The notes: a model not told the origin generated them from the letters alone. Positions 17,826 to 26,524 are shown, counted from the first letter of the stretch. The stretch is DNA of 64,000 bases from Rhodospirillaceae bacterium (GCA_009772935.1 WOUR01000018.1:61240-125239); one strand, 5' to 3'. Translations and numbers: made by a program.

Positions 17826-18814
17826 GCCCGCGTGCCGATGCCATCCCGATCATCGACCTCGGGCCCTGTCTGGCCGGCGAGCCCAGCGCCATCGAGCGAG
17901 CCGCCCAGGAACTGCGCACGGCGCTGACGGAGATCGGCTTCTATTTCGTCGTCAATCACGGCGTCCCGGCTGACCTGATCCGCGACACCTTCCATCAGGC
18001 CGCACGGTTTCATGCCCTGCCCCCGGATCGCAAGATGGAGGTCAGGATCGACAGGCATAACGTCGGCTACCTGCCGATGCGGGGCGATACGCTGCGCACC
18101 TCCACGGTGCAGACCGTCACCAAGCCCAATCTGAACGAAGCCTTCTTCGTCGCGCGTGACCTCCCGGCCGACCACCCCGACGTCGTGGCCGACCGGCGCT
18201 TCCGCAGCGCCAACCGATGGCCCTCGGACCTGCCGGGCTTTCGCGAGGCCGTCATCGCCTATTGCGACACGCTGGAGCGGCTGGTCCAGAGGCTGGTGCC
18301 GCTCTATGCCCGCGCCCTCGGTCTGCCGACGTCATATTTCAACGCGCCCTTCACCGAGCCACAGTACAAGCTGCGCATGACGCACTATCCGAACCAGCCG
18401 GCCCTCGCCGACGACGAGTTCGGCATTGCCCCGCACACCGACACCAGCTTCCTCACCCTCCTGGCGCCCAACGACGTGTCCGGCCTGTCGATCCGCCGCC
18501 GGGACGGGCGTTGGATCGAGGCGCCCGCCCTCCCCAATGCCTACCTCGTGAATGGCGGGCAGTTGCTGCAGCGCTGGACCAACGACGTCTGCCTCGCCAC
18601 GCCGCATCGCGCCGTCAACCGCAGCGGCGGCGAGCGCTATGCGCTGGCCTTCTTCTGCGACAACACTATCGACTGGCCGATCGCCGCCGTGCCGACCACG
18701 GTCGGCCCCGACAGACCGCCGAAGTACCCCACGACCTGGTACACCGACTACATGGTCGACTATCAGAAGCGGACCTACGACCTCCTGAATTCCGACCCGA
18801 AGGCCGCCGAATGA
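17822..18814 (+). CDS. Isopenicillin N synthase-like 2-oxoglutarate/Fe(II) oxygenase, copy 2
   Basis: A 330-residue tandem paralogue of the previous oxygenase. The triad is complete: His205 and Asp207 (APHTDTSF), His262 (ATPHRA), with Arg272 (ERYALAFF). Both copies keep the unusual shared block YLPMRGDTLRTSTVQT after the first domain, which therefore probably matters for substrate binding. It overlaps both neighbours by 4 bases. Two intact active sites side by side suggest either a heterodimer or two successive oxidations of related intermediates. Confidence 0.9.
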   Translation: MSPRADAIPIIDLGPCLAGEPSAIERAAQELRTALTEIGFYFVVNHGVPADLIRDTFHQAARFHALPPDRKMEVRIDRHNVGYLPMRGDTLRTSTVQTVTKPNLNEAFFVARDLPADHPDVVADRRFRSANRWPSDLPGFREAVIAYCDTLERLVQRLVPLYARALGLPTSYFNAPFTEPQYKLRMTHYPNQPALADDEFGIAPHTDTSFLTLLAPNDVSGLSIRRRDGRWIEAPALPNAYLVNGGQLLQRWTNDVCLATPHRAVNRSGGERYALAFFCDNTIDWPIAAVPTTVGPDRPPKYPTTWYTDYMVDYQKRTYDLLNSDPKAAE

Positions 18815-19188
18815 CCGACACGATAAAGCTGGGGCCCGTCGTCCCGATCCTGCGCATCTTCGACATCGCCAAGGCCAAGGAGTTCTACCTCGACTTCCTG
18901 GGCTTCACCTGGGACTGGGAGCATCGCTTCGACGACAACGCGCCGGTCTATGCGCAGATCTCGCGTGCCGGCATCATCCTGCATCTCAGCGAGCATCACG
19001 GTGGCGGTGCTCCGGGCGCGGCGATGATGATCGAAACCAAGGGCATCGCCGATCTGCAACGCGAACTCATGGGGAAGAACTATCGATATGCGCGACCGGG
19101 GCTCGAGGAACAGCCGTGGGGCGCCCGTACGATCAACGTGACCGACCCGTTCGGCAACAAGCTTACGTTCAGCGAGACGAACGACTAG
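18811..19188 (+). CDS. VOC-family (glyoxalase/bleomycin-resistance fold) protein
   Basis: A 125-residue protein with two beta-alpha-beta-beta-beta halves: PVLRIFD-like start (VVPILRIFDIAKAKEFYLDF), a central ILHLSEHHG, and the ending INVTDPFGNKLTFSE. The histidine and glutamate in the central and last strands could bind a metal. Its ATG overlaps the preceding oxygenase stop by 4 bases. Size and layout match bleomycin-resistance-like dimers and small VOC isomerases or dioxygenases. In this operon it is more likely a catabolic enzyme than a resistance protein. Confidence 0.88.
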   Translation: MTDTIKLGPVVPILRIFDIAKAKEFYLDFLGFTWDWEHRFDDNAPVYAQISRAGIILHLSEHHGGGAPGAAMMIETKGIADLQRELMGKNYRYARPGLEEQPWGARTINVTDPFGNKLTFSETND

Positions 19189-19231
19189 ACTTTCGCGCCA
19201 CCGGCAGAAAGCCGGGGTCCGGGAGGCACAT

Positions 19232-20386
19232 GTGAAAATGAGCGGGGCGACCCTCGCCCGCGTCGAAGCCCACGTCTTCCGCACCCCGATCGCGGAGCCG
19301 GTCCGTACCTCCTTCGGTACCATGACCGAACGGGCCGCCGTGTTCGTGCGGGTCGAGGATTCCGACGGCGCGCGCGGCTGGGGGGAGATCTGGTGCAACT
19401 TCCCCAATGCCGCCGCCGAACATCGCGCACTGCTTTTCGCGGATATCGTGGCGCCACGCGCGCTGGGCCGGTCGCTCGACGATCCGGTCGGCCTGTGGGG
19501 CGAGATCGACCGCGCGCTTCACGTGCTGCGCGTCCAGAGCGGCGATGCCGGGGCCCTCTCCGCCGCGGCGGCCGGCCTCGATCTCGCGATTCACGACCTG
19601 CGCGCCCGCAAGCGTGGTCTGCCGCTGTGGCGCGCCCTCGGTGGGACAGACGATGCACCCGTCCCGGTCTACGCGTCGGGCCTCAATCCCGGCCGCGCCG
19701 CCTACGACACGGTGGGCCGCATGCGCGCCGCCGGCTATCGCGCCTTCAAGATCAAGGTCGGCTTCGGCGAGGAGACCGATCTCGGCTCGCTGCGTCCCGT
19801 CGCCGCCGGGCTGCAGGTGGGCGAGCGGCTGATGGTCGACGCCAACCAGGGCTGGGATCTTCGGACGGCCTGCCAGATGGTGCCGAAGCTCGCCGAGTTC
19901 GGCCTGGGCTGGATCGAGGAGCCGCTGATGGCCGACCGGCCGCTCAGCGAATGGACGCAGGTGGCTGCCGTGGCGCCGACCCGTCTGGCCGCCGGCGAGA
20001 ACCTGCGCGGCGCCGGCCCCTTCCAGGAAGCCATCGACAGCGGCCTGTTCGGCGTGATCCAGCCGGACGCCGCCAAGTGGGGCGGCCATTCGGGCTGCCT
20101 GCCGGTCGCGCGTGCCGCCCTGGCGGCCGGCCGCACCTTCTGTCCGCACTTCCTGGGCGGCGGCATCGGCCTCCTTCATTCGTTGCACCTGCTGGCCGCG
20201 GTGCGTGGTCCCGGCCTGCTCGAGGTCGATGCCAACCCCAATCCGCTGCGCGAGGGCATCCTGCAGGATGATTTTTCGGTCCGTGACGGCGGCGTCAGAC
20301 TTCCCGGCGGGCAAGGACTCGGTCTAGAACCAGACATCAAGCCGCTCCTAACCCTAAGAAGCCTACATATCGAGCGGCGCGCGTAA
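19232..20386 (+). CDS. Enolase-superfamily enzyme (mandelate racemase/muconate lactonizing type), copy 1
   Basis: A 384-residue protein with an N-terminal capping domain and a C-terminal barrel. The catalytic residues are readable in order: the FKIKVGFG lysine pair, the magnesium ligands in VDANQGWD, WIEEPL and AGENLRG, and a histidine in CPHFLGGG. A GTG start at 19232 is 5 bases after GGAGG; the ATG at 19238 is an alternative. It abstracts a proton alpha to a carboxylate, giving dehydration, racemisation or cycloisomerisation. It sits 43 bases after the VOC gene and 13 before an acyl-CoA ligase, in one operon. Confidence 0.9.
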   Translation: MKMSGATLARVEAHVFRTPIAEPVRTSFGTMTERAAVFVRVEDSDGARGWGEIWCNFPNAAAEHRALLFADIVAPRALGRSLDDPVGLWGEIDRALHVLRVQSGDAGALSAAAAGLDLAIHDLRARKRGLPLWRALGGTDDAPVPVYASGLNPGRAAYDTVGRMRAAGYRAFKIKVGFGEETDLGSLRPVAAGLQVGERLMVDANQGWDLRTACQMVPKLAEFGLGWIEEPLMADRPLSEWTQVAAVAPTRLAAGENLRGAGPFQEAIDSGLFGVIQPDAAKWGGHSGCLPVARAALAAGRTFCPHFLGGGIGLLHSLHLLAAVRGPGLLEVDANPNPLREGILQDDFSVRDGGVRLPGGQGLGLEPDIKPLLTLRSLHIERRA

Positions 20387-20399
20387 GAGAGGAAACGCC

Positions 20400-22031
20400 A
20401 TGCTGGGTTTGATGCAAGACCGTCCGCTGCTGATCTCGCAGATCATCGACTATGCAGCCGCCGCCTATCCCAACGTCGAGATCGTGACACGGACCGTCGA
20501 GGGCCCGATCCACCGCTACGGCTACAAGGACGCGCACAAGCGCGCCAAGCAGCTCGCCGAAGCGCTGCAGGGGCTCGGCATCAAGCTGGGCGACCGGGTC
20601 GGCACCATCGCCTGGAACACCTACCGGCATTTCGAACTCTATTTCGGCATCTCCGGCATCGGCGCGGTGCTGCACACGCTCAATCCGCGCCTGGCGCCCG
20701 AGCACGTGGCCTATATCGCCAACCATGCCGAGGACCAGATCCTCTTCGTCGACCTGAACCTGGTGCCGATCGTCGAGGGCGTGTGGGACCAGCTCAAGAC
20801 CGTGAAGCACGTAGTGGTCATGACCGATCGCGCGCACATGCCGACCTCGGCCAAGATCCCCAACCTTCTCTGCTACGAGGAGCTGATCGCCGACAAGCCG
20901 GGCACGCTCACCTGGCCGGAGTTCGACGAGAAGACCGCCTCCTCGCTCTGCTACACGTCGGGCACCACGGGCAATCCGAAGGGCGTGCTCTATTCGCACC
21001 GCTCGACGATGATCCATTCGATGATGATGTGCTCGGGCCCGGTGCTGGCGCTCGATCCCGACACCACCATCCTCCCCGTCGTGCCGATGTTCCACGCCAA
21101 TGCCTGGGGCCTCGTCTATGCCGGGCCCTTCTGCGGCACCAAGCTGGTGTTCCCGGGCTTCAAGCTCGACGGCGCCAGCATCTACGAGCTGCTCGACAAG
21201 GAGCAGGTGACCCTGTCGGCCGGCGTGCCGACCGTGTGGTTGGCCCTGCTCGACTACTGCCAGCAGAACAAACTCAGGATGTCCTCGGTCAAGCGCACCC
21301 TGATCGGCGGCTCGGCCGTTCCCTACGCCATGATCGAGCGCTTCTGGAAGGAGCATGGCGTCGAGGTCGCCCAGGGCTGGGGCATGACCGAGATGAGCCC
21401 GCTCGGCACCCTGACCCGCTTCAACAGGGGCGAGCGCAACCTGCCCGATGCCGAGCGCTTCGCCATCACCGCCAAGCAGGGCCGCCCCGTCTTCGGCTGT
21501 GAGATGAAGATCATCGACGATGCCGGCAACGACCTGCCGCTGGACGGCAGCGTCTCGGGCAACATGGTTGTGCGCGGTCCCTGGATCGTGAAGGGCTACA
21601 TGAAGGGCGACGGCAAGAGCCAGTTCCTGGAGAACGACTGGTTCCACACAGGCGACGTCTGCAAGATCGAGAGCGACGGCTCGGTGGTCATCACCGACCG
21701 ATCCAAGGACGTGATCAAGTCGGGCGGCGAGTGGATCAGCTCGATCGATCTCGAGAATGCCGCCATGGGCTGTCCCGGCGTCGCCGAAGCCGCGGTGATC
21801 GGGGTGGCTCATCCCAAGTGGGACGAACGCCCCCTGCTCATCATCGTCCGCCGCCCGGACGCGAACATCGAGAAAGCCGATATTCTCAAGTTCCTCGAAG
21901 GCAAGATCGCCAAGTGGTGGATGCCCGACGACGTGCAGTTCATCGACGCCATCCCGCACGGCGCCACCGGCAAGATCCTGAAGACCGCACTGCGCCAGCA
22001 GTTCGAGAGCTACAAGCTCCCGACCGCCTGA
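20400..22031 (+). CDS. Acyl-CoA ligase, DmdB-like, copy 2
   Basis: A 543-residue paralogue of the ligase at 14566-16212. It has the same [12 protein letters not shown] loop, [28 protein letters not shown] and [11 protein letters not shown] with the catalytic lysine. It ends the operon begun by the two IPNS-like oxygenases and should activate the carboxylic acid product of that route as its CoA thioester. Its last 22 bases overlap the end of the convergent CDF gene, so the two 3' ends encode protein on both strands. Confidence 0.92.
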   Translation: MLGLMQDRPLLISQIIDYAAAAYPNVEIVTRTVEGPIHRYGYKDAHKRAKQLAEALQGLGIKLGDRVGTIAWNTYRHFELYFGISGIGAVLHTLNPRLAPEHVAYIANHAEDQILFVDLNLVPIVEGVWDQLKTVKHVVVMTDRAHMPTSAKIPNLLCYEELIADKPGTLTWPEFDEKTASSLCYTSGTTGNPKGVLYSHRSTMIHSMMMCSGPVLALDPDTTILPVVPMFHANAWGLVYAGPFCGTKLVFPGFKLDGASIYELLDKEQVTLSAGVPTVWLALLDYCQQNKLRMSSVKRTLIGGSAVPYAMIERFWKEHGVEVAQGWGMTEMSPLGTLTRFNRGERNLPDAERFAITAKQGRPVFGCEMKIIDDAGNDLPLDGSVSGNMVVRGPWIVKGYMKGDGKSQFLENDWFHTGDVCKIESDGSVVITDRSKDVIKSGGEWISSIDLENAAMGCPGVAEAAVIGVAHPKWDERPLLIIVRRPDANIEKADILKFLEGKIAKWWMPDDVQFIDAIPHGATGKILKTALRQQFESYKLPTA

Positions 22032-22684
22032 GGAGTCCCGCCCCGCGGGCGACGCAACTCGACCAGGGCCTGGCGCGTCACCTGGAACGCGCCGACCAGG
22101 GCGAGCCCGGACATGATCGCGGCGACGATGTAGTCCGGCCAGCCGGTGCCTGAGCCGAACACGCCCGCGGCGGCGACCAGCACGGCGAGATTGCCGATCG
22201 CATCGTTGCGGGTGCAGATCCACACCGAACGCATGTTGCTGTCGCCCTCGCGCCAGCGGTAGAGCAGCAGCGCAACGCCGAAATTCGCGGCCAGCGCCAG
22301 CGCGCCGACCACGCCCATCACCGGCGCCGCCGGCACGGTCCCGGCAAGGGCGTGATTGATCGTCGTAATAGCGATCCACAGGCCGAAGGCGCCCATGCTT
22401 GCGGCCTTCAGCAGCGAGGCACGGGCGCGCCACTGGATCGCCATGCCCAGCACAAACAGGCTGATGCCGTAATTGCTGGCATCGCCCAGGAAGTCGAGCG
22501 AGTCAGCGAGCAGAGACACCGACTGCGCAGCGACGCCGGCGCCGATCTCGACGACGAACATGGCGAGGTTCACCGCCAGCGCGATCCACAGGATGCGACG
22601 GTAGACGGGTGAGGCCGCGGCGGCCGCGCCGTGATCATGGCTGTGGCCGGGACCGTGCGAATGAGAGTGGCAGCTCGCGCTCAT
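22010..22684 (-). CDS. CDF-family divalent metal exporter (short form)
   Basis: A 224-residue membrane protein. The N-terminus is histidine-rich (SCHSHSHGPGHSHDHG), a metal-collecting region. Six hydrophobic segments follow, with the metal-site helix LLADSLDFLGDASNYG and the NDAIGNLAVL helix typical of cation diffusion facilitators. It lacks the cytoplasmic C-terminal domain of full-size members. The ATG at 22684 lies one base after the ArsR stop, so it is coupled to the repressor gene. It should export zinc, cobalt, nickel or cadmium in exchange for protons. Confidence 0.9.
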   Translation of the reverse strand: MSASCHSHSHGPGHSHDHGAAAAASPVYRRILWIALAVNLAMFVVEIGAGVAAQSVSLLADSLDFLGDASNYGISLFVLGMAIQWRARASLLKAASMGAFGLWIAITTINHALAGTVPAAPVMGVVGALALAANFGVALLLYRWREGDSNMRSVWICTRNDAIGNLAVLVAAAGVFGSGTGWPDYIVAAIMSGLALVGAFQVTRQALVELRRPRGGTPQAVGSL

Positions 22685-22685
22685 G

Positions 22686-22994
22686 TCAATGCTCCGCGAT
22701 GTGGGTGACCATGTCCTCGACCATGCGGCGGACATGGAGGTCGTCGGCCTGGTAGTAGACCTGCTTGCCCTGCCGGTCGGCCCGCACTAGGCGCGCACCC
22801 TTCAGAAGCCGAAGGTGATGGCTCACCAGCGACACCGAGAGGCCGAGCCGGTCGGCAATGTCCGACACCGCGAGCGGCGCGCGCAGGCAGGAGACCACGA
22901 TCTTCAGTCGGGTCGGATCGCCCAGCAGCCGAAACAGGTCGGCCAGCGCCACCGCATGGTCGTCGGACAGGAAGGGTTTCTTTGCTTTGGACAT
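22686..22994 (-). CDS. ArsR/SmtB-family metal-responsive repressor
   Basis: A 102-residue winged-helix protein: ADLFRLLGDPTRLKIVVSCL, then the recognition helix SVSLVSHHLRLLKGARLV and the wing ADRQGKQVYYQ. The C-terminal helix carries DDLHVRRMVEDMVTHIAEH, which supplies the aspartate/histidine residues of an alpha5-type zinc site as in SmtB and CzrA. There is no CVC motif in the recognition helix, so an arsenic sensor is unlikely. It heads an operon with the CDF exporter and carries an operator over its own start codon. Confidence 0.93.
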   Translation of the reverse strand: MSKAKKPFLSDDHAVALADLFRLLGDPTRLKIVVSCLRAPLAVSDIADRLGLSVSLVSHHLRLLKGARLVRADRQGKQVYYQADDLHVRRMVEDMVTHIAEH

Positions 22995-23014
22995 TTGAAT
23001 ACCTGTTCAAATGT
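22991..23014. promoter_or_regulatory. Operator for the ArsR/SmtB repressor
   Basis: A perfect dyad ACATTTGAA-TACCTG-TTCAAATGT (9-bp arms, 6-base spacer). Its core TGAA-N6-TTCA is the consensus half-site arrangement bound by SmtB/CzrA/CadC-type repressors. It overlaps the repressor's start codon (22992-22994), so bound protein would block transcription of the repressor-exporter operon. The match to the family consensus and the position make this a strong prediction. Confidence 0.85.
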
Positions 23015-23016
23015 AG

Positions 23017-23169
23017 GAACCATCTTCACGACCGTCAACCCCGGCCAATCGTTACGCTATTCTCTCCTGTGGAGGGTCGAAGGTCCTGGACGAGCATTTC
23101 GACCAGGACAATGGCCGCCTGTTCCGCGAATGGTCGGAGCTGCCGAAGGTCCGGCCCCCTCACCCCTAG
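23017..23169 (+). pseudogene. Possible gene remnant without a start codon
   Basis: Between an in-frame stop at 23014 and the stop at 23167-23169 the frame reads protein-like (VLDEHFDQDNGRLFREWSEL) but holds no ATG, GTG or TTG. It may be the tail of a decayed gene, or chance. Its TAG shares the CTAG at 23166-23169 with the stop of the convergent chromate transporter gene. I recognise no family. Confidence 0.25.
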
Positions 23170-23711
23170 AAGACGTGCAGCGCCGCCACGTTGACGATCG
23201 CGCCGCTGCCCAATGCCCACAGCGGATTGCGTCGCGTCACATAGACGAAGGCCGTCGCGGCGAAGCTGATCAGGACGGTAACGACGTCGCGATCCACGGT
23301 GCGCATCATCGAGAGGCCGGACGCCAGCATCATGCCGAGCGCGACCGGGATCAATGCGTCGCGCAGGACCGACACGGCGGGATGGCGCGACCAGCGCGTC
23401 AGGATCCTGCCGGCAAAGTAGGCCAGCGCGCTGGAGGGGATCAGGAGAGCGAAGGTCGCGACCAGCAGGCCCGACAGGCCTGCGACCTGCCAGCCGATCA
23501 GGCTGACGAAGATCACGTTCGGACCGGGCGCGGCATTGGCCATGGCGAAGGCGCTCGCAAAGGCGGCGTCAGTCATCCAGCCATGGATGTCGACGACCTG
23601 GCGGTGGATCTCCGGCAGCAGCGCATTCACGCCGCCGATCGAGACCAGCGACAACAGCGCGAAGGTTCGTGCCAGTTCAGCCAGCACCCCGGTCACCTGC
23701 GGCGCTCCCAC
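23166..23711 (-). CDS. chrA: Chromate transporter, C-terminal-type half (short-chain ChrA)
   Basis: A 181-residue membrane protein of the chromate transporter family. It contains the characteristic block FALLSLVSIGGVNALLPEIH near the N-terminus and FASAFAMANAAPGPNVIFVS, equivalent to the G-x-A-x-P-G-P motif. Its start overlaps the end of the upstream half by 19 bases. Short-chain ChrA proteins are encoded as adjacent pairs that together equal one long ChrA. It exports chromate or a similar oxyanion across the inner membrane. Confidence 0.88.
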   Translation of the reverse strand: MGAPQVTGVLAELARTFALLSLVSIGGVNALLPEIHRQVVDIHGWMTDAAFASAFAMANAAPGPNVIFVSLIGWQVAGLSGLLVATFALLIPSSALAYFAGRILTRWSRHPAVSVLRDALIPVALGMMLASGLSMMRTVDRDVVTVLISFAATAFVYVTRRNPLWALGSGAIVNVAALHVF

Positions 23712-24256
23712 CAGGTCGCGGCGATGGCCGTCGGCACCAGCACGAGCACCACGGGCACGAGCGGCCAGCGCAGCAGGCCGATGGCCGCGAAGCCCGCGGC
23801 GCCGATGGCATAGGCAAGCAGCGTCGGCCGTATGTTGCGGATCATCTTGAGCGCCGTACCCAGCACGAGGCCGGCGGAGGCCGCCGCCGCACCGATCAGC
23901 GCCGCCTCTACTTCCGGCATGGCCGCCACACGATCGTAGACCATGGCCAGCCCGGCCACGATCACCAGCGGCATCGCCATCTGCCCCAGCAGGCAGAGCA
24001 GGACGCCGACGATCCCCTGGTTGCGGTCACCGATGATGACGGCGGCGTTGATGGTGTTGGGCCCGGGGAGGACCTGTCCGATGCCCAGAATCTCGGCGAA
24101 CTCGCGATCGCTGAGCCAGCGCCGCTCCTCGACGATGATGTGGCGGGCCCACGGCGCCACGCCGCCGAAGCCCAGCAGACCGATCTTGAGGAAGCCGAAG
24201 AAGAGTTCCGCCTTGCTTATGGTGCGGTGCGGCGAGGCCGGAATGTCATGCTGCAT
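23693..24256 (-). CDS. chrA: Chromate transporter, N-terminal-type half (short-chain ChrA)
   Basis: A 187-residue membrane protein with FFGFLKIGLLGFGGVAPWAR near the N-terminus and GIGQVLPGPNTINAAVIIG, the hallmark blocks of the chromate transporter family, then three or four hydrophobic segments. The ATG at 24256 (MQHDIPASPH) is preferred to one 18 bases upstream. It is coupled to the second half by a 19-base overlap. The reading frames are each intact with their own starts, so this is a true two-gene system and not a frameshift. Confidence 0.88.
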   Translation of the reverse strand: MQHDIPASPHRTISKAELFFGFLKIGLLGFGGVAPWARHIIVEERRWLSDREFAEILGIGQVLPGPNTINAAVIIGDRNQGIVGVLLCLLGQMAMPLVIVAGLAMVYDRVAAMPEVEAALIGAAAASAGLVLGTALKMIRNIRPTLLAYAIGAAGFAAIGLLRWPLVPVVLVLVPTAIAATWWERRR

Positions 24257-24329
24257 TGCGAGCCAGACTAGCAAAATCCGGTCCGGACGCCTCGCGCACC
24301 GTTCGCGACCGCGCTAGCCTCACCCCACC

Positions 24330-25220
24330 ATGGGCAAAGCCATTCGCGCCATCGATCCGCAGAACCGCCCGTTCTTCGCCGGTGAAGTGTCGGGCATCGA
24401 TCTCACGCGGCGCCTCGGCGACGAGGAGGTCGCCTTCATCCACGACGGTATGAACCGGTACGGCGTGCTGGTGTTTCGCGACCAGAGGCTCGACGACGAA
24501 AGCCAGCTCGCTTTCAGCCGCCAGCTCGGGCCGCTCGAACAGGCGACCGGGGACATCATGCCGCCCGAGGAACGGCGCATGAGCATGGACCTCAACGACA
24601 TCTCGAACCTAGACCGCCACGGCAACGTGCTGGCGCGCGACGACCGGCGTCGCCTGTTCAGCCTCGGCAACCAGCTCTGGCACTCCGACAGCTCCTTCAA
24701 GGAAGTGCCAGCCCTCTATTCGCTCCTGTCGGCCCGCACCATCCCGTCGGCTGGCGGCAATACAGAATTCGCCGACATGCGCGCCGCCTACGATGCGCTC
24801 GACGAGGTGACCAAGCGCGAGGTCCAGGACCTGATCTGCCTGCACAGCCAGATCTATTCGCGCGGCATGCTGGGCTTCGAGGATTTCACCGAAGCCGAAC
24901 GCCTGAAGTGGGCGCCGGTGCGTCAGCGTCTGGTGCGCCGCCATCCGGGCTCCGGCCGCCTCTCGCTCTATCTCGCGAGTCATGCCGGCGCAATCGAGGG
25001 CTGGCCGGTGCCCGAGGCACGCGCCTTCCTGCGCGACCTGACCGAACACGCGACGCAGCGTGCGTTCGTCTATGCTCATGTCTGGCGGCCGTTCGACCTG
25101 GTGATGTGGGATAACCGGGCCACCATGCACCGCGCCCGCCGCTTCGACTCGAGCGAGGTGCGCGACATGCGCCGCACCACGCTCACCAACATCGTCTCCA
25201 GTCTCGAGCAAGCACCCTAG
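24330..25220 (+). CDS. TauD/TfdA-family 2-oxoglutarate-dependent dioxygenase
   Basis: A 296-residue non-haem iron dioxygenase. The iron triad is His118 and Asp120 (LWHSDSSF) and His267 (TMHRARRF), followed by an arginine in MRRTTL that binds 2-oxoglutarate. The N-terminal VSGIDLTRRL is also typical. It is divergent from the chromate genes and 3 bases upstream of an MBL-fold hydrolase gene, so the two form an operon. TfdA-type enzymes cleave ethers or sulfonates by hydroxylation; the substrate here is unknown. Confidence 0.92.
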   Translation: MGKAIRAIDPQNRPFFAGEVSGIDLTRRLGDEEVAFIHDGMNRYGVLVFRDQRLDDESQLAFSRQLGPLEQATGDIMPPEERRMSMDLNDISNLDRHGNVLARDDRRRLFSLGNQLWHSDSSFKEVPALYSLLSARTIPSAGGNTEFADMRAAYDALDEVTKREVQDLICLHSQIYSRGMLGFEDFTEAERLKWAPVRQRLVRRHPGSGRLSLYLASHAGAIEGWPVPEARAFLRDLTEHATQRAFVYAHVWRPFDLVMWDNRATMHRARRFDSSEVRDMRRTTLTNIVSSLEQAP

Positions 25221-25223
25221 AAG

Positions 25224-25961
25224 ATGCGTCTGCAGTTCCTCGGATCCGGCGATGCCTTCGGCAGCGGCGGACGGTTCAATACCTGTTTCCACATCGAGCG
25301 CGCGGCGCACGGCAACCTGCTGGTGGATTGCGGCGCCTCGTCCATGGTCGCCATCCGCAAGTGGCAGGTCGAACCCAACGCGATCTCGACCATCCTGGTG
25401 AGCCACCTGCACGGCGATCATTTCGCCGGCCTGCCCTTCTTCCTGCTCGACGCCCAGCTGGTCAGCCGGCGCACAGCCCCGCTGCTGCTGGCAGGCCCAC
25501 CCGGCTTCCACGACCGGCTGATGACTCTGATGGAGGCGATGTTCGCGGGATCGACCCAGGTCCAGCGCAAGTTCGAGCTGGGGATCCGCGAGCTCGAGCT
25601 GCACGAGCGGGTCGAGATGAACGACCTCGCCGTGACGCCCTATCTGATGAAGCACTATAGCGGTGCGCCCTCCTACGCGCTCCGCATCGAGACCGCAGGC
25701 AAGGTGCTCACCTATTCAGGGGACACCGAATGGGTCGAGGAGCTGATCCCGGCGGCCCGCGATGCCGACCTGTTCATCTGCGAGGCCTATTTCTTCGACA
25801 AGGTGATGAAGTACCACATCGACTACACGACCCTGGTCGGTCACCTGCCCCGCATCGGCGCCAGACGCACCATCGTCACCCACATGAGCGCCGAGCTTCT
25901 CGGCCGCGGCCCGGAGATCAAGCTCGAAGCCGCGCACGACGGCTTGGTCGTCGATTTCTAG
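25224..25961 (+). CDS. MBL-fold metallohydrolase (RNase Z-like group)
   Basis: A 245-residue metallo-beta-lactamase-fold protein. The start FLGSGDAFGSGGRFNTC and the metal motif SHLHGDHFAG are those of the RNase Z/arylsulfatase-like group. Further ligands are in TYSGDTEW and VTHMS. It lacks the long flexible arm of true tRNA 3'-processing RNase Z, so a hydrolase of a small ester or phosphodiester is more likely. It follows the TauD gene by 3 bases. Its stop shares a CTAG with the stop of the convergent DHFR-like gene. Confidence 0.88.
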   Translation: MRLQFLGSGDAFGSGGRFNTCFHIERAAHGNLLVDCGASSMVAIRKWQVEPNAISTILVSHLHGDHFAGLPFFLLDAQLVSRRTAPLLLAGPPGFHDRLMTLMEAMFAGSTQVQRKFELGIRELELHERVEMNDLAVTPYLMKHYSGAPSYALRIETAGKVLTYSGDTEWVEELIPAARDADLFICEAYFFDKVMKYHIDYTTLVGHLPRIGARRTIVTHMSAELLGRGPEIKLEAAHDGLVVDF

Positions 25962-26524
25962 CCCTTCGGCACCCACTCCTCGAGCCGCGTGTTGGTCGCG
26001 CGGTCGAGCATACGGGTCGCGCGCAGGACCATGCCGTGCTTCGCGAGGACTTCTTCCGGTGTCGCATTCCGCCCGACGCCCGGAAAGACCGGCCGACCCC
26101 GCGGCACGCTGGCGTCGGTGCGCGTCAGAAAGAAGACGTCGTAGCCGATGTTGAGGAACAGGCCGAACACGTCTGTGCCGCCGACCACGGCCAGTGTTCC
26201 GTCCTCCAGATTGAGCTTCATCCACGCCTCCTCGAACGGTGCGGAGGCCGGATTCCACAGGATGGCGTTCGCATTTTCAGGGTCGGGCACCACCCGTTCG
26301 ACCCGTCGCGTCAGGACGATGCGCCGGCGCGCCGCTTCCTTCGGGCCGCCCTCCGACGAGTGGCGCCCGTTGGCGACCGCGGCCGCCCGGTCGACCGAGT
26401 CCTGATAGAACTTCTGGTCCGCGGGGATCTTCAGGGTCTCCGGGAAGGATCCATCCGACGCCGCGATCATGCCCTCACCGGAGATGATGGCGAATCCCTC
26501 GATGCGTGGCCGCCTGCTGGTCAT
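25958..26524 (-). CDS. Dihydrofolate reductase/RibD C-terminal-like protein
   Basis: A 188-residue protein with a DHFR-type fold. The N-terminal strand is IEGFAIISGEGMIAASDG, the cofactor region is RIVLTRRV, and the late block AVVGGTDVFGLFLNIGYDVF matches the GG-x-x-h-h-x-x-h motif of DHFR and RibD reductases. The ATG at 26524 follows an AGGGG sequence at 6 bases. It is longer than typical short DHFR-like proteins and lacks some substrate residues, so it may reduce another pterin, flavin precursor or unrelated carbonyl. The family is clear, the substrate not. Confidence 0.75.
   Translation of the reverse strand: MTSRRPRIEGFAIISGEGMIAASDGSFPETLKIPADQKFYQDSVDRAAAVANGRHSSEGGPKEAARRRIVLTRRVERVVPDPENANAILWNPASAPFEEAWMKLNLEDGTLAVVGGTDVFGLFLNIGYDVFFLTRTDASVPRGRPVFPGVGRNATPEEVLAKHGMVLRATRMLDRATNTRLEEWVPKG

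Noticed and set aside
22686..22994. Arsenic-responsive ArsR
   Set aside because: No cysteine pair in the recognition helix, no arsenate genes; the partner is a CDF metal exporter.
23166..24256. Chromate transporter split by a frameshift
   Set aside because: Each half has its own start, stop and full set of family motifs; paired short ChrA genes are a known natural form.
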